Part shown: positions 21,832 through 36,272 of the stretch, one piece after another
Layout: every line of letters begins with the position of its first letter
Numbering within the stretch: the first letter of the stretch is position 1
DNA from: Combretum micranthum
Taxonomy: Eukaryota; Streptophyta; Magnoliopsida; Myrtales; Combretaceae
Assembly (NCBI GenBank): GCA_024138025.1
Contig: JAMXBD010002789.1
Span: forward strand, 99,179-163,178
DNA: 64,000 nucleotides
Direction: 5' to 3'
Position numbers and translations under genes: made by a program
The notes under the pieces: generated by a model
The model's input: only the letters and a program-made list of their open reading frames with translations
Database searches by the model: none
What the model was told of the DNA's origin: nothing

Positions 21832-24800
21832 TTTTAGTTGATCATATTTGGAATGGAGCTATATAGTCATGATGGAAAATGCATATCAAGATGTACACAT
21901 GAATAAGATGTATATAGTATTATGATAGAGATAATATCTACATGTATGATATGTATAATATAGTACTATCTGAATGCGTACGCATGATGCATGTGGTAAA
22001 AATAACAAAAACCTTAAAAATTAGTTCAATTTTTTTTGAAATCAAATTATAAAAAAATAGATTTCAATGATAATTTTTAAAACATTTGAGCATTTTCAAC
22101 CATACCAAGTATTTAATTTTAGCAATTAAGTGGTAAAAAATTTCACAATCATATATCTATATCCTAAAATTTTATAGTAATGCTTTCATATACCAATAAT
22201 GCGTATACACTTGAATGCAACGACATTAATATCTATAACACAAAGAGGGCTTAAAGGCATTCAATTCATATTATCTATTTAATTGTTGAAGTGTGTTTAT
22301 ATTAAGAAATATCTAAGCATTCAAAGGTATATTACATTAAGAGAGAAAAAAAAAAAAGGGAAAAAAATCAGTTTAGTAATACAATGTAATTTTGTATAAG
22401 TATTTTATAAACAATTGAATACTAAATTTAATGCAGTTAAGTCATAATTGTGCTATGGTAATAAGTAATAATCATAATACTGTAAATTTAATAATAATGG
22501 TGGCATATAAATATTGTATGTGTATGTATATAAATATATAAATGTAAATTTTCAGTACAAAAGGGTAAATTAAAGTTGTTGATGGTTATAGCCTAAAGAT
22601 ATAACATAAAAGGCATGTATATAAAATTAGAAATGTTAAATTAAATGAAATATTAATATATTCAAAGGGTAATTTGGTATTTTTAAAAAGATATCAAAAC
22701 CTAATTTTGTATTTATTTTTATATAATTTATATTTATATATATTTTTTAAAACACTAGACACGTGTTCCTCGTCCAATAGTAGATATGAAATCCAAGGTA
22801 ATAAGCAGAATTTTCAAAAAACCTTTCCTAAAATACTTTCTATTTTATATATCTGTCTAAATTTTGTACAATATGATATTCTCTAATCTTAATTCATAGT
22901 AATTAATACTAACTTTTTTTTATTTGATGCCTAAGGTTTTGTGAAAAGTGAGTATTTATACTATAAAGGATGCTAACATGGCAAAAAGGCATAAAAAAAA
23001 AAAAACAAAATTCAAACACACTAAACCCAATGTGAACCATGACCGAGCCGTGGGTTGTGTTTTCTTAATTTAACTTGAGTTTGTCCAAACATGGTTACGC
23101 TTCTTAATGCATTTACAACTATGAATAATTCTTCGGTTGAAATTATAGTTCAAACGTGGTCATGTTGTTCATAGTGTTCTCGACTTTGAATTCATGATCT
23201 TCTAAACATGTGTCGCACTTCTTGTGATGTTTCAATCCTAAAACACTTTGCATTATTTTAGCTTTCACCACTAAGCATGGCCACGTCTCTCACCATGTTT
23301 TTGCCCATGTCTTCATTTTCTTGAACCACATTCGTGCTTCCGACTGTGTTTGTAACTATGATTAATTCTTCTTTCATTCATCCTTATGCATGGTTGTGTT
23401 TCTCATAGTGTCTCCTTATTTTGCATGATTGTGTTGATCTGATTGCTTGCTTTCAATAATTTATACCTTGTACACCTAAGATCAACAAATAAAGACAATA
23501 AGCACCAAATTTATAGGATTATTGACAAAATAATTGCAAATGAAGATCAAATAATCCTTGAATGAATATGATAATTTAGACTTATCAAACGTCCCTACAC
23601 TTAAGCTTTGATTATCCTAAAAAAATAGCTAAAGAGAACAAGATGAAAATTCAATCACAACACATAGGAAAAAACAAATCCTCAATGATATCCATCATTC
23701 AATCCACAAATTTTACCTTTTTAGCTCCTCTTACTTATCTATTTCAACTTATCAAGTAACGTCAAGGATCATTGTGCATTTAGCTTAGTCCAATCCTATT
23801 ATGACATGCATTTAGGTTACCAATGCAAGGATTTTAGAGCTAATCTAGGTAAATTAACATTTACCTCACCATTTAAACTAGCTTCCAAAGTAAAAAACTA
23901 TCCAAAAGATCAAATAAAATAATAGAGACTCAGTCAACTTCATCTCCTTATATACAAAAGTATAGACTTCTTGATTACTTCTCTAAGCATCATACTCCAA
24001 GGTGAATGCATATACATCATCTCATACTTTGAATCTTTCTCCCTGTTCGTATTTTTGACCTTTTTTTTTCAAATCACATAGTTGATCGCAGGGAATGAAT
24101 CATGCTCTTTTGACAAACCAAGACCCACCCTTATTAACCAGCCTTTTAACTTTAATTTCCATGTTAATTAGCAATAGAGTCGAATCTTCCCTTTGAAGCC
24201 TAAATCATCAATTCCATTCGGCTCCAGTCTTGCATGCCAAACATGACATTAGAGAATTAATAGCTCAAACACACTTATAACATGAGGAAGGAGTTAGTAA
24301 GCAATATTTTTCACTGCTCGACGTTGAGTAAGAACTTGTTCTTTATTTGAGCTATTATTGATATTTGAGTAAAACTATAAATAAGCCGAGCTAAGTTAAG
24401 CTAAACTTTCAAAGATTTAGATTCGACTCATTTAGAATATTATTGAGTTTAAGTAAAGTCAAACTTTTCTATCAAGTCTGAAAATACAAGTTTAAGCTTA
24501 ACCCATTTAGATAAACAGGTTTTATTTCAAATTCAAGTTTAACTTATTTACATATTGAGCTTGAGGCAAGTCGACTTTAAAGCAAGTTGAACTTGACCAA
24601 CTCATAAGCAATTTAACACATGTCAAATTTAAAAGCTAAATATATAAAGTGAATAAATATATAAATAAATGGATGAGTGGGCAATGAATAAAATTTAACA
24701 TATGTCCATATATATTTTTGTTTAAATTATATTTATGGTATATAATATGCAATTAAAACTCATATGCCTCAATGAATCTACTTGCAAGCTTAAACAAGTC

Positions 24801-25017
24801 AACTCTTGAGTTTGGACAAAAGTTCAAGATGACTTGTTTAAATAAACAAGTTTTAATTTGAGCTAGAATTTGACTCGTTTATCAACCAGCTTGAAATAAT
24901 TCTTAAGCAACTCGACTCATTTGCAATTCTATATTCAAGGATAGAGATTTCACATGTTGATATTATTTGTTTATCACTAAATCCTTTGAAAAATATCACA
25001 AATGAAAATGCATCAAA
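21832..25017. other. AT-rich intergenic DNA with repeat remnants
   Basis: No gene seen. 23540-24260 includes CGTCCCTACACTTAAGCTTT, wording typical of untranslated parts of large plant Ty3/gypsy elements, so this may be a retrotransposon remnant. 24330-24945 has scattered repeats of AACTTGACT/AACTCGACTCATTT in both orientations, similar to non-autonomous hAT-like elements. Neither has definable ends. Confidence 0.4.
23025..23445. repeat. Degenerate short repeats
   Basis: Seven or eight diverged copies of a motif like CATGGTTGTGTTTCTCATAG separated by 30-80 bases. The array is too decayed to set a unit length. Confidence 0.35.
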
Positions 25018-25022
25018 TATTT

Positions 25023-26921
25023 TGTAATGCCCTAAACTAAGGCATTACAACTAGCCACGTGTCCTCTCTTCAAAGGCACACGCAAAGGCTATAAATATCT
25101 AAATCATAATACATACCATCACATAACTTCATAACTCACATAAATGATACTTAATATGAAAATCCAAATAATATAATTTCAATAACATCTATGTTGGCCT
25201 AAACCAAGCCAATTGATAAAAATCCTCATAAGAAACATAAAACTAATAACTTATAAAATCTTTTTAATTAAAATCCTAAAGGAAATCTAACAACTCAATA
25301 TGATAATTAAAACTCCACTCCATCCATCTACATATCAGTTGGGTAATTAGGTCCACTATCATCCTTCCAGGCTCTACAAATACATCAAAACCAAATAAAT
25401 CATACACTATCCGGTCTTCACCTGTTCTTGAAAAAAAAAGGAATGAGCACAAAGGCCCAGTACATCCAAACCAAAAAACACAAGCGTATGATTATACATC
25501 AAACAATTCACATGCAACTTAATATCTAATGCATTAAGTACAGTTGTTATCTTTTCATTAATCTAGCATACAACATAGTTCAAGATCATCTGCGATTAAT
25601 CTCAAACTTGGAGTATCTTAGACTCCTTAAAAACAGCAGTAGGAAAATAGGTAATATAATACATATATGGTGTTGGGAATATTCCACACACCCGGGTGTC
25701 ATACTCGCACTACTCCTAAACTACCAGAATCATTTCTATGCATGAGTCCACTTGGGATAACCTCACACATAGATCATCAGGTTGCCAGCATTAGTATCAC
25801 ACTCTGCGTGGTCTTTACTAACCCAGCCACTAACAACCAACACTCAATTCAATTATAGTCAGATATGAATTAGGTCAAATTTACAAACTAATCCTACAAG
25901 AATAAACAAACAAGCATGGTAAGGACATACCTGTTCCTGCTTATGAAATCAAAATCTTATTCTCAATTAAACACCTGAACAAAGAATCACCCGTTCCACT
26001 AATCAATTCCATATTGATAACAACATAAGAAATATAAACTAAACCCTAATTCATCAATCTAGAATCTCCAACACACCTTTCTCTTGTGAAACCTGTAGAA
26101 TCACTAGATCTCCAATCAATACCACAAAATAGTGAAATCCTAATTCTCTAGATCACCTGTTCATCATTATTCATACATTCACAATTATTCTCAACAAAAA
26201 TTTTGATTCAAATTCTCCTAACACTTATGATCTATGAATTATAGTTCCGGTTTGAGTCTTACCTTCTTCAATTTTTCGTAGATCTGAAATCCCTCAATTC
26301 CTACACTTAGGTTTTCCTCCAAATTCCACCAACGATCGATTCCTTTCACCAATCAACAATAAAATCTTAGAAAGAACACATCCTAGAACAAACTAAAGGA
26401 TTAAGAGAGGTTACTTACCTAATTCCTTGATGAAATCCTCCTTGGAGAGTGCCGTCTAGGGCTTGTTTAGTTTATGAGAGGTTATGGGAGTTAGGGTTGA
26501 ATTTAGGATGAATTTATATAGTCAACCCTCGAAGGAATATGGGTTGGTACGCATAGGAAACAAGGCTAGCGGCTTAAATGTCTCGGGTCGTTCCAAAACC
26601 TCTAATGCCACCACTTACGCCGGTGGCCTTCTTGGGTACGCTAACGGCCTAAAGGCTGGCGTAGTGCCAAATTCTTTCATTTGTAAAAATTTTCCTCCGA
26701 AGCACTAAGCTGGTGTTTAAGTTGCCGTCCTTTGTATTTAGGCTGGCAGCTTTGAATTATAGGCTAGTGGCCTATATGTCGGCCTACTCCAAAATCATCT
26801 GGTTATTCGCGTACAACACCCCTGTGTCCAAATTCATCTGTTCCAAGACAAAAGTACTCTTTTAAATAATTATATTTTACACTAATACCCCTCTCTATGA
26901 AATATTTTCTTGTATATTACA
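25023..26921 (-). repeat. Solo LTR 2 (E2-type family)
   Basis: Begins TGTAATGCCCTAA and ends TATATTACA, with perfect flanking duplications TATTT (25018-25022 and 26922-26926). No internal sequence remains. In element sense (minus) it resembles the LTRs of E2, including a conserved peptide-coding segment at 25328-25421. Confidence 0.88.
25328..25421 (-). other. LTR peptide segment of solo LTR 2
   Basis: After an acceptor CAAGAACAG the minus strand reads EDRIVYDLFGFDVFV, then after one lost base DDSGPNYPTDM and a stop. It aligns with the segments in solo LTR 3 and the E2 3' LTR. Confidence 0.45.
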
Positions 26922-26926
26922 TATTT

Positions 26927-27774
26927 ATAGACTCTTTGACATTATGGTATCTATTAGATTATGTTTATAATCAATAGACAAGATTAAGTTCAACCATCTA
27001 GAGTGGACATGCTCATGGTTAATATCCTGTCTCATTGAATGTGAGTGTGCTTGAGAGAAATTGAGAGTTAATTTACCATAAACCAACAAGCTAGATATAA
27101 CCTTGGCCAACAATCCTTATTTTGAGACCACAAAACCAAATTTTCCTAAATCATTCCAATTATAGACTAGACTTTTAATTCATGTAACTAAACCTAAGAA
27201 ATGAAGCCCCGGTAAGTAAATCCAAAAGTAGCTTAACTTAATACAAATTCAACCTTCTATAATTATTAATGCATATCATCAAAAAGGTAATGTCCCTTTT
27301 TAATCAAAATACAATGATCATATTGTTGTAAATTAGAGAAAAATAAATGATAAAAACAAAGTAAGCTTCATAGAGTATAATTGTAATAGTGTTTTAAAAA
27401 GTTATGACTAGGTTTTGAACTGAAAATTAAGATTCTATCATTATTGTGATAAATAAATAATAAAGATATGTTTGAATTGTCTGATTTTCATTTATATCTT
27501 ATATGAATCTTATTTGTATCTGATTTGTTTAATTCGTTTATGAGTAAAAATGTTTACTTTTCATTTATATCTGTTTTTAATAAATAATTTGCTTGAAAAC
27601 TAAACAAATAAGATACAAAAACAATATGAAAATGACAAACCAAATAGACCCAATATATATTTTGACTGTTTAATTCTTTTATTTTATTTGATAATGTGAG
27701 AGGTGAACTTAAACTAGCATTTAAGGCTAATTAATTAATTTCCGTCCTTCATGATTGCTTAAGAAAAACAGGGG
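26927..27774. other. AT-rich intergenic DNA, no gene recognised
   Basis: Only short chance frames; no repeat boundaries seen. Confidence 0.6.
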
Positions 27775-27790
27775 AAAAAAAAAAAAAAAA
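27775..27790 (-). terminator. RNA polymerase III terminator of tRNA-Leu
   Basis: A run of 16 T on the tRNA strand begins 6 bases after the tRNA 3' end. Confidence 0.8.
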
Positions 27791-27796
27791 GACAAT

Positions 27797-27804
27797 TGTT
27801 GAGA

Positions 27805-27837
<33 letters not shown>

Positions 27838-27877
27838 ACCTTAATCTGGCGCCTTAGACCAACTCGGCCATCTCAAC
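27797..27877 (-). tRNA. trnL-AAG: tRNA-Leu (anticodon AAG)
   Basis: On the minus strand the gene starts GTTGAGATGGCCGAGTTGG and ends with the matching acceptor arm TCTCAAC plus discriminator A; CCA is not encoded. The D arm and internal A box (TGGCCGAGTTGG) and the B box (GGTTCAAATCC) are intact. The anticodon stem CCAGA/TCTGG encloses TTAAGGT, giving anticodon AAG, read through inosine at CUU codons. The class II variable arm of a leucine tRNA is present (GTCCGAAAGGGC). There is no intron. It is a nuclear-type gene. Confidence 0.95.
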
Positions 27878-30800
27878 GTTGTTGTTTGGTTCTTCAGGAT
27901 TATTAACATATCTTAAAGTAACCCAACCAATATATTGGATCATTTTCTAATTAACGGCAAAACACACGTTAAATAAAATAAAAAGGCAAATTGGAAAAAC
28001 AAAAGGGGTGATTCTTTCCTTTTTATTGCGTTTTAATATAGTACTTTCCTAAGGTATTTACATTCTATATATAATTGTAGTATATTGTTATACATGTTTT
28101 GTATAAGGGATTTATAACTATAAATTGGAAAATTATGGTGCTTTTTTAAATTATTTAGGTCTTATTCCTAGATTCATTAAGCAAACTTAATGAATTTAAT
28201 TTAATTTGCTTTTAGACAACTAAATAATTTAATAACTATTTGAGACTTATCATAGCTCTATATTTCATTCTTTAGTAATAGATATTATGTTACAATTTTA
28301 TTTCAATCAACTAAATGGATGGGCATGTGTGATTTGTGTGTGTTAGCATTATTATCCTTTTCTTTTTAAATACTATTACATTCTTTCATTGGGTTGATTT
28401 TTCTATTGGGTTGAGTACATTGGATTATATTATAATTTCAAAACCTAATTTGAAACCCTATAGAGTTTCAAAGTGATACCTAATCTCAAAACCATGGAAG
28501 CTAATTAGCCATTGGATGATTAAGTGCCCTGTAACGATCCTACTCTAGTTGTCTCCAATTTACACTCTCGAATCCTTTAAAAATATACCTAAATTAGATT
28601 CTTTTTAATATTTTATCATTATAAAAATAGTTTTATAAATACATTATATTAAAGATAAGGTGGTCATGCAAAAGGTTAAATGTATTTTTTTTCTATTTAA
28701 GATTTTTAATATAATATGGAAAAAAAAAGATTTTTAATATAAATATTTAATTTTAAACATAGCAGACATAAATGAGTGTGAGGTACACATAAAAAAATTT
28801 ATCTACAAATTTATTATTTTTTAAATTATATAATAAATCAAATGATATTCCATTTTTTCTATGCACGGACAATCAGCAATTGCTACTAGCATCTTTCTAG
28901 GTCACACTTACACAATACTTGATATGATATTGAAGATATACTTTATTCTTAGGGGCAATATTAAATCTATAAGAATTAAGGGGAAGAAATGAAGAATTTA
29001 AAGAATAATATTAGCATTAATGGGAATAAGAAAGAAATAGAACTTTAGTTCTCAACAATAAGATAGGGAAATGATAACTATTTATTATAATTCATTTGAG
29101 GTTTCAAGGGTATATAATGGAAATATATCAAATAAAATAAAAGAATTATTATTCTTTTATTTGATAAAGAAATAACAATTTTTCAATAATAGTAATTATG
29201 TAGAAATTGTAATTCTACCAACCAATGAAAAATAAGTGTGCTAGAAAGGAATAGTTGCTTTATTATGCCTTTCAAGTGAAAAATATGATGCTCAATTCTC
29301 CCATTATAATGGAAAGAAAGAAAGAAAAGGTAGTATAGATATTGTTTGCAGTCAATAAATAGATTGAACAAAGCCACTTAATTAGTTCTATAGAGGCTAG
29401 TCATCTGACTACTAATTTGTCATTGGCTCGCTCACTTCGCTGAATGAATAAGGCTGTAATGAAATTCTTACTACGAAAGAATGAAATAGAGCTATAATAC
29501 GATTTTTCTTTATTAATCCTTTATTTAAATGGTGGTATTTTGAGAAAAAAAGAAAGACCGCTTCAACATTGAATTGATATCCATAGGTTTGAATAAAGAA
29601 TGATTATTTAATGTTTTGTATAATAGTAATTCATTGTGAAATCACTATTTAGTGAACCAAATATCGTAATAGCTATTCGTGAAGAATAATGCTATAATGG
29701 AATTGCAATTACAGTGAAGTGAACAAGCAGTTAGTCATCGATTGATGGTCAATTGGCTGCCTTAGTTGGTCCAAAATAAACCATATTTTTTTTTGTGAAA
29801 CTATCAATCTTATTTAAGCTTTATTTAATAAGAATATTTTAATAAAAAAATAAAATTTATCATTAAATTTATTCATAGATTCGAGCAATAAATTATTATT
29901 TAAAAAATACTATTTAAAATTTTTCATTATTAATATTTTTTTATAAAATTACTATTACAAACTTAAAATCCAACTAAATATAATAATAAAGTATACTATC
30001 AATGAATAAAAAGAGCTTGCTTGTTTCTTGCTGTGACATGCTAAGGAGTCCTTTAGCAACCTCAATTCGTGTCAAAGTGTATTCTTTTTTCAGATAAGGG
30101 GCATACAATTTCCACATATTAAAAATGCTCTTTGTTTTTTTTTTTTTTTTTTAGCCGATAAAAATACTCTTGGCTGGACATATACCATGGATGATCTTGA
30201 TTGGGCACGATTCATTTTTAAATATTGAGGTTCTTATGATTTTGTCTAAGAGATGGATGTAAAAAAAGAAGAAAAAAAAATTGATTGAAATTTTACTACA
30301 TAATCATGAATTTGCTCCATCCTTTTTTTCTCATTTCCACTTCCATTAACATCTCTTTTTTACAATGTTGGAAAGAGGGGATAATTTAGAATTAAAAAAA
30401 AAATAGAAGCAAAGAATTAAAGAGGAAAGAAAATTGAAAAAAAAATTATAAATGCTTTTACTTGGATAAGGGAAAAAAAAAGAAAGTAAAGTGAATGAAA
30501 AAGTGACAATATAATTTTGTATTAAAATAATAATAAAGTCCTATAATTTAAAATAGTATTTTTTACGATAATATAGTAAAATTTTTTGAATTCACTTCCA
30601 ATTCTCTTCAAATTTGAAAATGGTGGTTTTTCACTTCCTTTTTCTCTCAATAAAATCCTAAGTTTTATTTGGAATTTATTTAGGCTTTTGTTTTTAGAAA
30701 ATTTTATGGCTTTGTTCATTTTTTACCACATGAGTTCATAAATTATTAAACATTTAGATTTATACATAATCATAATTAAATTAAACTATTAAAACTGTTA

Positions 30801-31429
30801 TTTCATGAATTGCTGTTATTATTTTAATAATCAAATAAAGAACTCCACCTCCAATCAATATGACCATAAAAATTTCCTTAAAAATTTTTTTGAAAAAACT
30901 ATCAATATACTCTCTCTAAACTGTATCTTGTCCCTCTCCCAATCTCTTTCAATTACTCTTTGTTCTTCTTCTTCTTTTTACTCCCTTTCTTATCCTTGTC
31001 AATGTTTCGTTCCCCTTATTGATTGATTTAAAGTGTATGTTTACCCAAAATAAAATATTTATATTCTTCTCTATTTATTATATGAAAACTGTCAAGCAGG
31101 GAATTATAATTAAATTTGCAACAGATTGGATTATAAGCTAACCAAAAAGCTAGAAATCGTAGAAGATATATTTTGCAGGAGTGTCTTCTCAATGAAATTA
31201 GGTAATTGATATACCGAATTAGAGTTCAGTCATGATCCCCGCATACATAGAATTTCCCATCCATACCATCCTCCATTTTCTAAGATTTATTTTCCCACCA
31301 TAAAAAAGAAAAAGTGGTTACATTTGTGCCATAACCCTTTTATGTTCCAAAAACAATTACAATTTTGCTATATTCTTAACTCAAACATTTTGTAAAATGA
31401 AAATAAAAATTTAACCTTTATTTTTGTAA
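27878..31429. other. AT-rich intergenic DNA, no gene recognised
   Basis: Many A/T homopolymers and only chance frames. About 29430-29730 may be a MITE remnant (see 20238-21461). Confidence 0.55.
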
Positions 31430-31434
31430 TGCCC

Positions 31435-33377
31435 TAACTTGAAGACATTACAACCTGTCACGTGTCATTTATTCATAAGAGCACACTAAGACTATAAATC
31501 CGCTAATTATCAAATATTCAATGAAAAGTCTCCAATACTCACATATATATATAAAAAAACCTATTATAATTATCTTGTAATAAAACTTCTTAAAAGTCTT
31601 GTTGGCATAAACGAAAGCGAACATATCTTATAATTTAAAACATCATAAATAAAACTTTAACAGTTTCCAAGATTTATATAAGAAAATATAAAACTTAATA
31701 TAATCTTCCATAAACTATCTGAAATCCTTAGCATGTCTAGGAGTCATCAGGATAATCTAGTCCACTAGTGTCCTCCCCATCATTAACATAGATGTCATAT
31801 CCAGACAAATCAAACATTATCGGATTTTCACTTGTTCCTGAAAAATAAAGGAATGAGTGAAAATGCCTAATACGCTAAACTGAAACACATGCACGTGAAC
31901 AAGCAATAAGCAATATCACATACGACTTCGAAACTAATATAACAAACACAAATTATTATCTTCAAATTAGCCAAGCAACTAACACTAGAGTATCTCATGA
32001 CTCCTTAAAAACAAACAATATAGAAAATAGGTAATTATATACATATATGGTGCTGGAATCTCCCACACACCCGGGGGCCATATTATCAAAACCCAATCTA
32101 CTGGAATCATCTCTATGCTCGTTCTCACACATAGATCATCAAAATACCTCGTCAGTATCATACTCTATGTGATATTTACTAACTAAAGCCAAGCACAAGC
32201 AGCATAAATTCAACTTCATGCCAGATAAGATTTAATCAATTTATTTTTTAATCTTATAAGCACAAACAACAAACATGGAATGATCGTACCTGATTTTGCT
32301 TTAGAAACATATTCTTAATTCACCAAAACACCTGATCACAAGCAAATTCCAATTCAACACATGATTTCAAAAAATAAACAAAATCCTTCAATCATTTAAA
32401 CCCTAAACTTATAGAACTAGTAACATAAATCTACAAGAATTACAATTCCTAGATTCATACACACCTTTCTTATATGAATTATAAAGTCATAAAATCCTCA
32501 AACACCATAATTTAGGATTTTCTTCCAAATCTCCAAGAACTTTGATTCTTATCAATCAATACAAATACTTTATCTAAAGATTATATTTTTAGATCATCTA
32601 AAAGGTTAAAAGAATCAATCTCACCTGATTTCCTTGTTTATGGAATCACAAAATTTCCAAAAGACAACAAATTTTCTCCACAATTCCTCCAAACCCTAGA
32701 ATCCATTCAATACAAATTAAACCAAAACCAATAAAAAATCATTTTTTTTATCACAAAGGTTAAGAACATATAAACTTACCTAGAATTGATTCTCAATTCT
32801 TCTTGATCACTAAAATCCAATTCTGCAAACCAAGTAGGGTCCTTCTCCAATTTCTCCTTCAAATCCAATTGGAAACCTTAAGAAAAAGATTATTGCCTTT
32901 AAATCCTAAGAAATTGATGAAGATCGATTGACCTTGATCTAGGTTCTTGATTTTCTTTGATCGTAGAATATCATAAACAGAGAGATTTGAGAGAGGTTTG
33001 TAGGTTTAGGAATCTTGTGAAAAAGAGCTAGGCTAAAAATCTGTATAAAGGTCATAAGAAAACCCTAAAAAAAAAACAACAACAACATAATTCGTATGTT
33101 GTAAGCTGGTAAAGAAAGTTGGCAGCCTACATATAAAAAATGGCGGCCTAAAATAAAAAATTGCTTCTAAGACCATGAAGGTTGGCCCTATGCCGGTGGT
33201 GTAAGAATGATATGCTGATGGCCTAAATGCCGACTTTCAGCTACGACCTTCTGTCTTCCGTCATGTATTTGCCATATAATAAAACTTATAATCATTTAAG
33301 AGTTGACTATAAAACCCTTTTATTTAATTAAGTGACATATTTATCCTTTTTTATAAATTATTTATCTTTATATTATA
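31435..33377 (-). repeat. Solo LTR 3 (E2-type family)
   Basis: Begins TGTAATGCCCTAA like solo LTR 2 and ends TATATTATA (one change from TATATTACA). Flanking duplications are ATTTT (31430-31434 and 33378-33382). It is about 1.94 kb with no internal region. In element sense (minus) it matches the middle of the E2 3' LTR over several hundred bases. Confidence 0.82.
31737..31837 (-). other. LTR peptide segment of solo LTR 3
   Basis: Following TTATTTTTCAG the minus strand is open to a TAG and includes MFDLSGYDIYVNDGED and SGLDYPDDS-stop. Related segments are in solo LTR 2 and the E2 3' LTR. Confidence 0.5.
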
Positions 33378-33382
33378 ATTTT

Positions 33383-34205
33383 TTTAACACATGCATTCAT
33401 ATTAAGGATATTTTATATTTTTATCACTTCCATTTCATAGGTAATTATTTTTACTTCCACAATGTTGTCATACTGTCAGCTGGTCTTTTTAATATAGACA
33501 TCTTCCATTCTCGTTTTCTCTCCTCTCTTCCATCTCACTATTTTAAACCCACACGAGCATAATTTCTTTCAAAATAAATAACAATTCTTTTAAAATAATA
33601 ATCTCCCTCCTTTACTAGTTTCTCACACCGGCAAATTCGCTTATTCTTTCCTTTCTCATAAACTTACACTAAAATTTCAAATAAAAACAAAGTCATGTAA
33701 TTTATTTATACTAAAATTATACAAAACATATTTGTTGTGAAACAGTTTAATATTTTTGATAAAGGGTTAATAATTCTTATATTAGTTTTTTTATAATTTT
33801 AATTTGTTCTTGTAGAGGCAGCATCTACTAGTATGTGTGTAAGTGTATGTACGTTCATTTATGAGTGAATTATTGCGAAATTATATAATGAACTACCACC
33901 AAAATTTGAACCTTATGTCAATTAGTTATAGACCTAATTTAGTATGACATTAAAGAAGAAGCTACGGAGTTAACATCTTATAAGGGGTTAAAAGCGTCAG
34001 GCAACTATTGTCTCAAGTAACTAAGATTAACAAAAGAATTAATAATCACCTACTGGTTTTTTTATTATTAGTAAAGGAAAAGGTAAATGTCATTTTTTGT
34101 ATTGTAGTTTGTCTACAAGTGTAACTAATGATTTGAATTGTTTCCTCAAACTATTTGAATTTAAAAGTATTAATTTACTATTTGTTTAATTTGAATATGA
34201 AGGAA
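33383..34205. other. AT-rich intergenic DNA
   Basis: No gene seen apart from the possible Ty1/copia remnant listed separately. Confidence 0.5.
33873..34020 (+). pseudogene. Possible Ty1/copia gag remnant
   Basis: One frame reads KLYNELPPKFEPYVN before stops, and another frame just downstream reads KEEATELTSYKGLKASGN. The wording is reminiscent of copia-type gag (LLNxLPPxY..., then a Glu-rich helix). It is very short and broken. Confidence 0.25.
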
Positions 34206-34213
34206 GCTGTAGT

Positions 34214-35097
34214 TAGAGGTGGGCAAAAAAACTGATAGAATCAAACCAATCCGTAACCGAATCAATTCAAACCGAAAATGTGGTTTTTTTTCATGGTTTG
34301 GTTTGAAATTTTTCAAATCAGAACCAATTCATAAATTTATGGTTTAGTTTGGAAGGTAAACCAAACAAATCCATAAAACCGAACCAAACCATTTTAGAAA
34401 AATATAATAATATTTTACTATATGTTTATATGATTTCATTTGATTTTATTATTTGGTGAATATTAATTAAAATCTATTTGTCCTTTTTTATATTTTTTTA
34501 AACTCATATATGTAATTTTTTGTTATGATGAACTATTATTTTTTTTAATAGCTTTTAACTTTGTAAAGTATGAAGTTTATTTATTCAGTTATAAACTTTC
34601 ATTATGTATTAATTGTTTAATATATTTTGTCAGCTGGTCATTTTATTTATTGATGAATTTTTTGATAGATGATTTTTTATTTTAGCTAAATTATTGGTAG
34701 ATAATTGACATGATGGTTATATTAAAAATCATAAGTTATGACTTACTATGTATTGGTTAGTGAATGTATTTTATTGGTGGATAATTGATTTTATAGAGAA
34801 TTATAGATTAAAAGTATGATGAATTTATAAAGTATTTTGTCGTGATTTATAATATCAACTTTGTAAAATGATATAAATATTTAAGAATCTATACAAATGT
34901 AAAAAAACTAGAATAAGAAAAATTTTTAGTTAGAATTTTGATTTAAATCATAGTCTAAACCAAACCAAACCGTTATTTAATGGTTTAAAAAATTTGTACT
35001 TAATGGTTTGATTTGGGATGAGAAAAAAACCAAACTGTAAATTATGGTTTGGTTGAGTTTTAGAAAACCGAACCAAACCGATCCGTGCCCACCCCTA
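34214..35097. mobile_element. hAT-like non-autonomous element, copy 1
   Basis: TAGAGGTGGGCAAAA at the left is mirrored by GCCCACCCCTA at the right. The flanks GCTGTAGT (34206-34213) and ACTGTAGT (35098-35105) are an 8-bp duplication with one mismatch, the size produced by hAT transposases. Both subterminal regions are dense in AACCAAACC / GGTTTGGTT motifs, and the core is AT-rich and non-coding. It is the same family as 52061-52958. Confidence 0.88.
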
Positions 35098-35105
35098 ACT
35101 GTAGT

Positions 35106-36236
35106 TGTAGGATTGAGCTTTGAGTACAAAAACTGTAAGGCAAAACAAATAAGTGGTGCACTAATGTTTGCCCTAGTATGGCCACTCCAATATTTAAGTA
35201 TGTTGACATATTGATAATAACATACTAGACATCCCCATCAGCCTGGTCCAAAACGTAACTCATGGGGACCTAAGTGAATTATATGTGGATTATTATATAT
35301 AATAATGAAAAATAATATAAATAATATTTAATGTTTAAACTTTTTTCTTTGTGAATAGAAATAGTTATTCCTATTCACAATCTATAATGTATTATTGATA
35401 ATAACACACATAAATATATTTAAAAAAACATGTTTAAGGTTTTACCAAGAGAACAATCCCATTTCTAAATAACGTGAGACTTTTTTTTCCCTTCCTTTTT
35501 TAACATTTTTTAGAATGTTACTATATTTCTACATCGTTAATATGTCAACTCAAAAGTCCTTATTTATAAATAAATACACATCCTTAATAATTTTATCTAA
35601 AAATTGAGAAAAGACCATAATTTTCTTATGCCTATTTTTGTTATAAGTTTTAATTTGAATAAAAAGTTTTTGCTTTCTAATTTATTTATTTATCTTTCAA
35701 AAAGCTAGTTAGGACTTGGATCGAACGTGGCAGGTCCACAATTTAGGACCCACCTTGCCCTAAACCAAGGCAAATTTAGGTCATAAAATTTAGGCTTATA
35801 TCCAAATGGCTAAACAACATTACCTTCACAATGATGTTGTTGGAGATATTTATGGTAGAATGATCTCTGACGTTTATACACATAGTGGGATCATAGGATA
35901 ATTGGTGGCTGATGACAATTCTTGTGGACGTGGATTGATTTCACCTATTTTACGTTTGGTTGTCTTCACCCCGGGTAATTAGAAGGGATGCATGCGAGTA
36001 ACCTTGGGCTAGAATCGGTTTAGTCATATCATTTAGTAGCTGTTTTTTCGAGCGGATGGAGTCAGCGTTTTGCGGGACTCTAGTATAGTTAAAGCAGGTC
36101 AAGTTTAGGTTCAAAGGGATGGCCCAAATTATTAATGGGCTAGACTAGACTTAGGAAACCCTTGATTTATGTTTGAGCATCAACACTACCAATAATTTTT
36201 TTAAGGTTTTATAATACTAAATAAGATCATTAATTG

Positions 36237-36272
<36 letters not shown>

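Noticed and set aside
23025..23445. Possible CRISPR-like or satellite array
   Set aside because: Spacing and units are too irregular, and CRISPR arrays do not occur in plant nuclear DNA.
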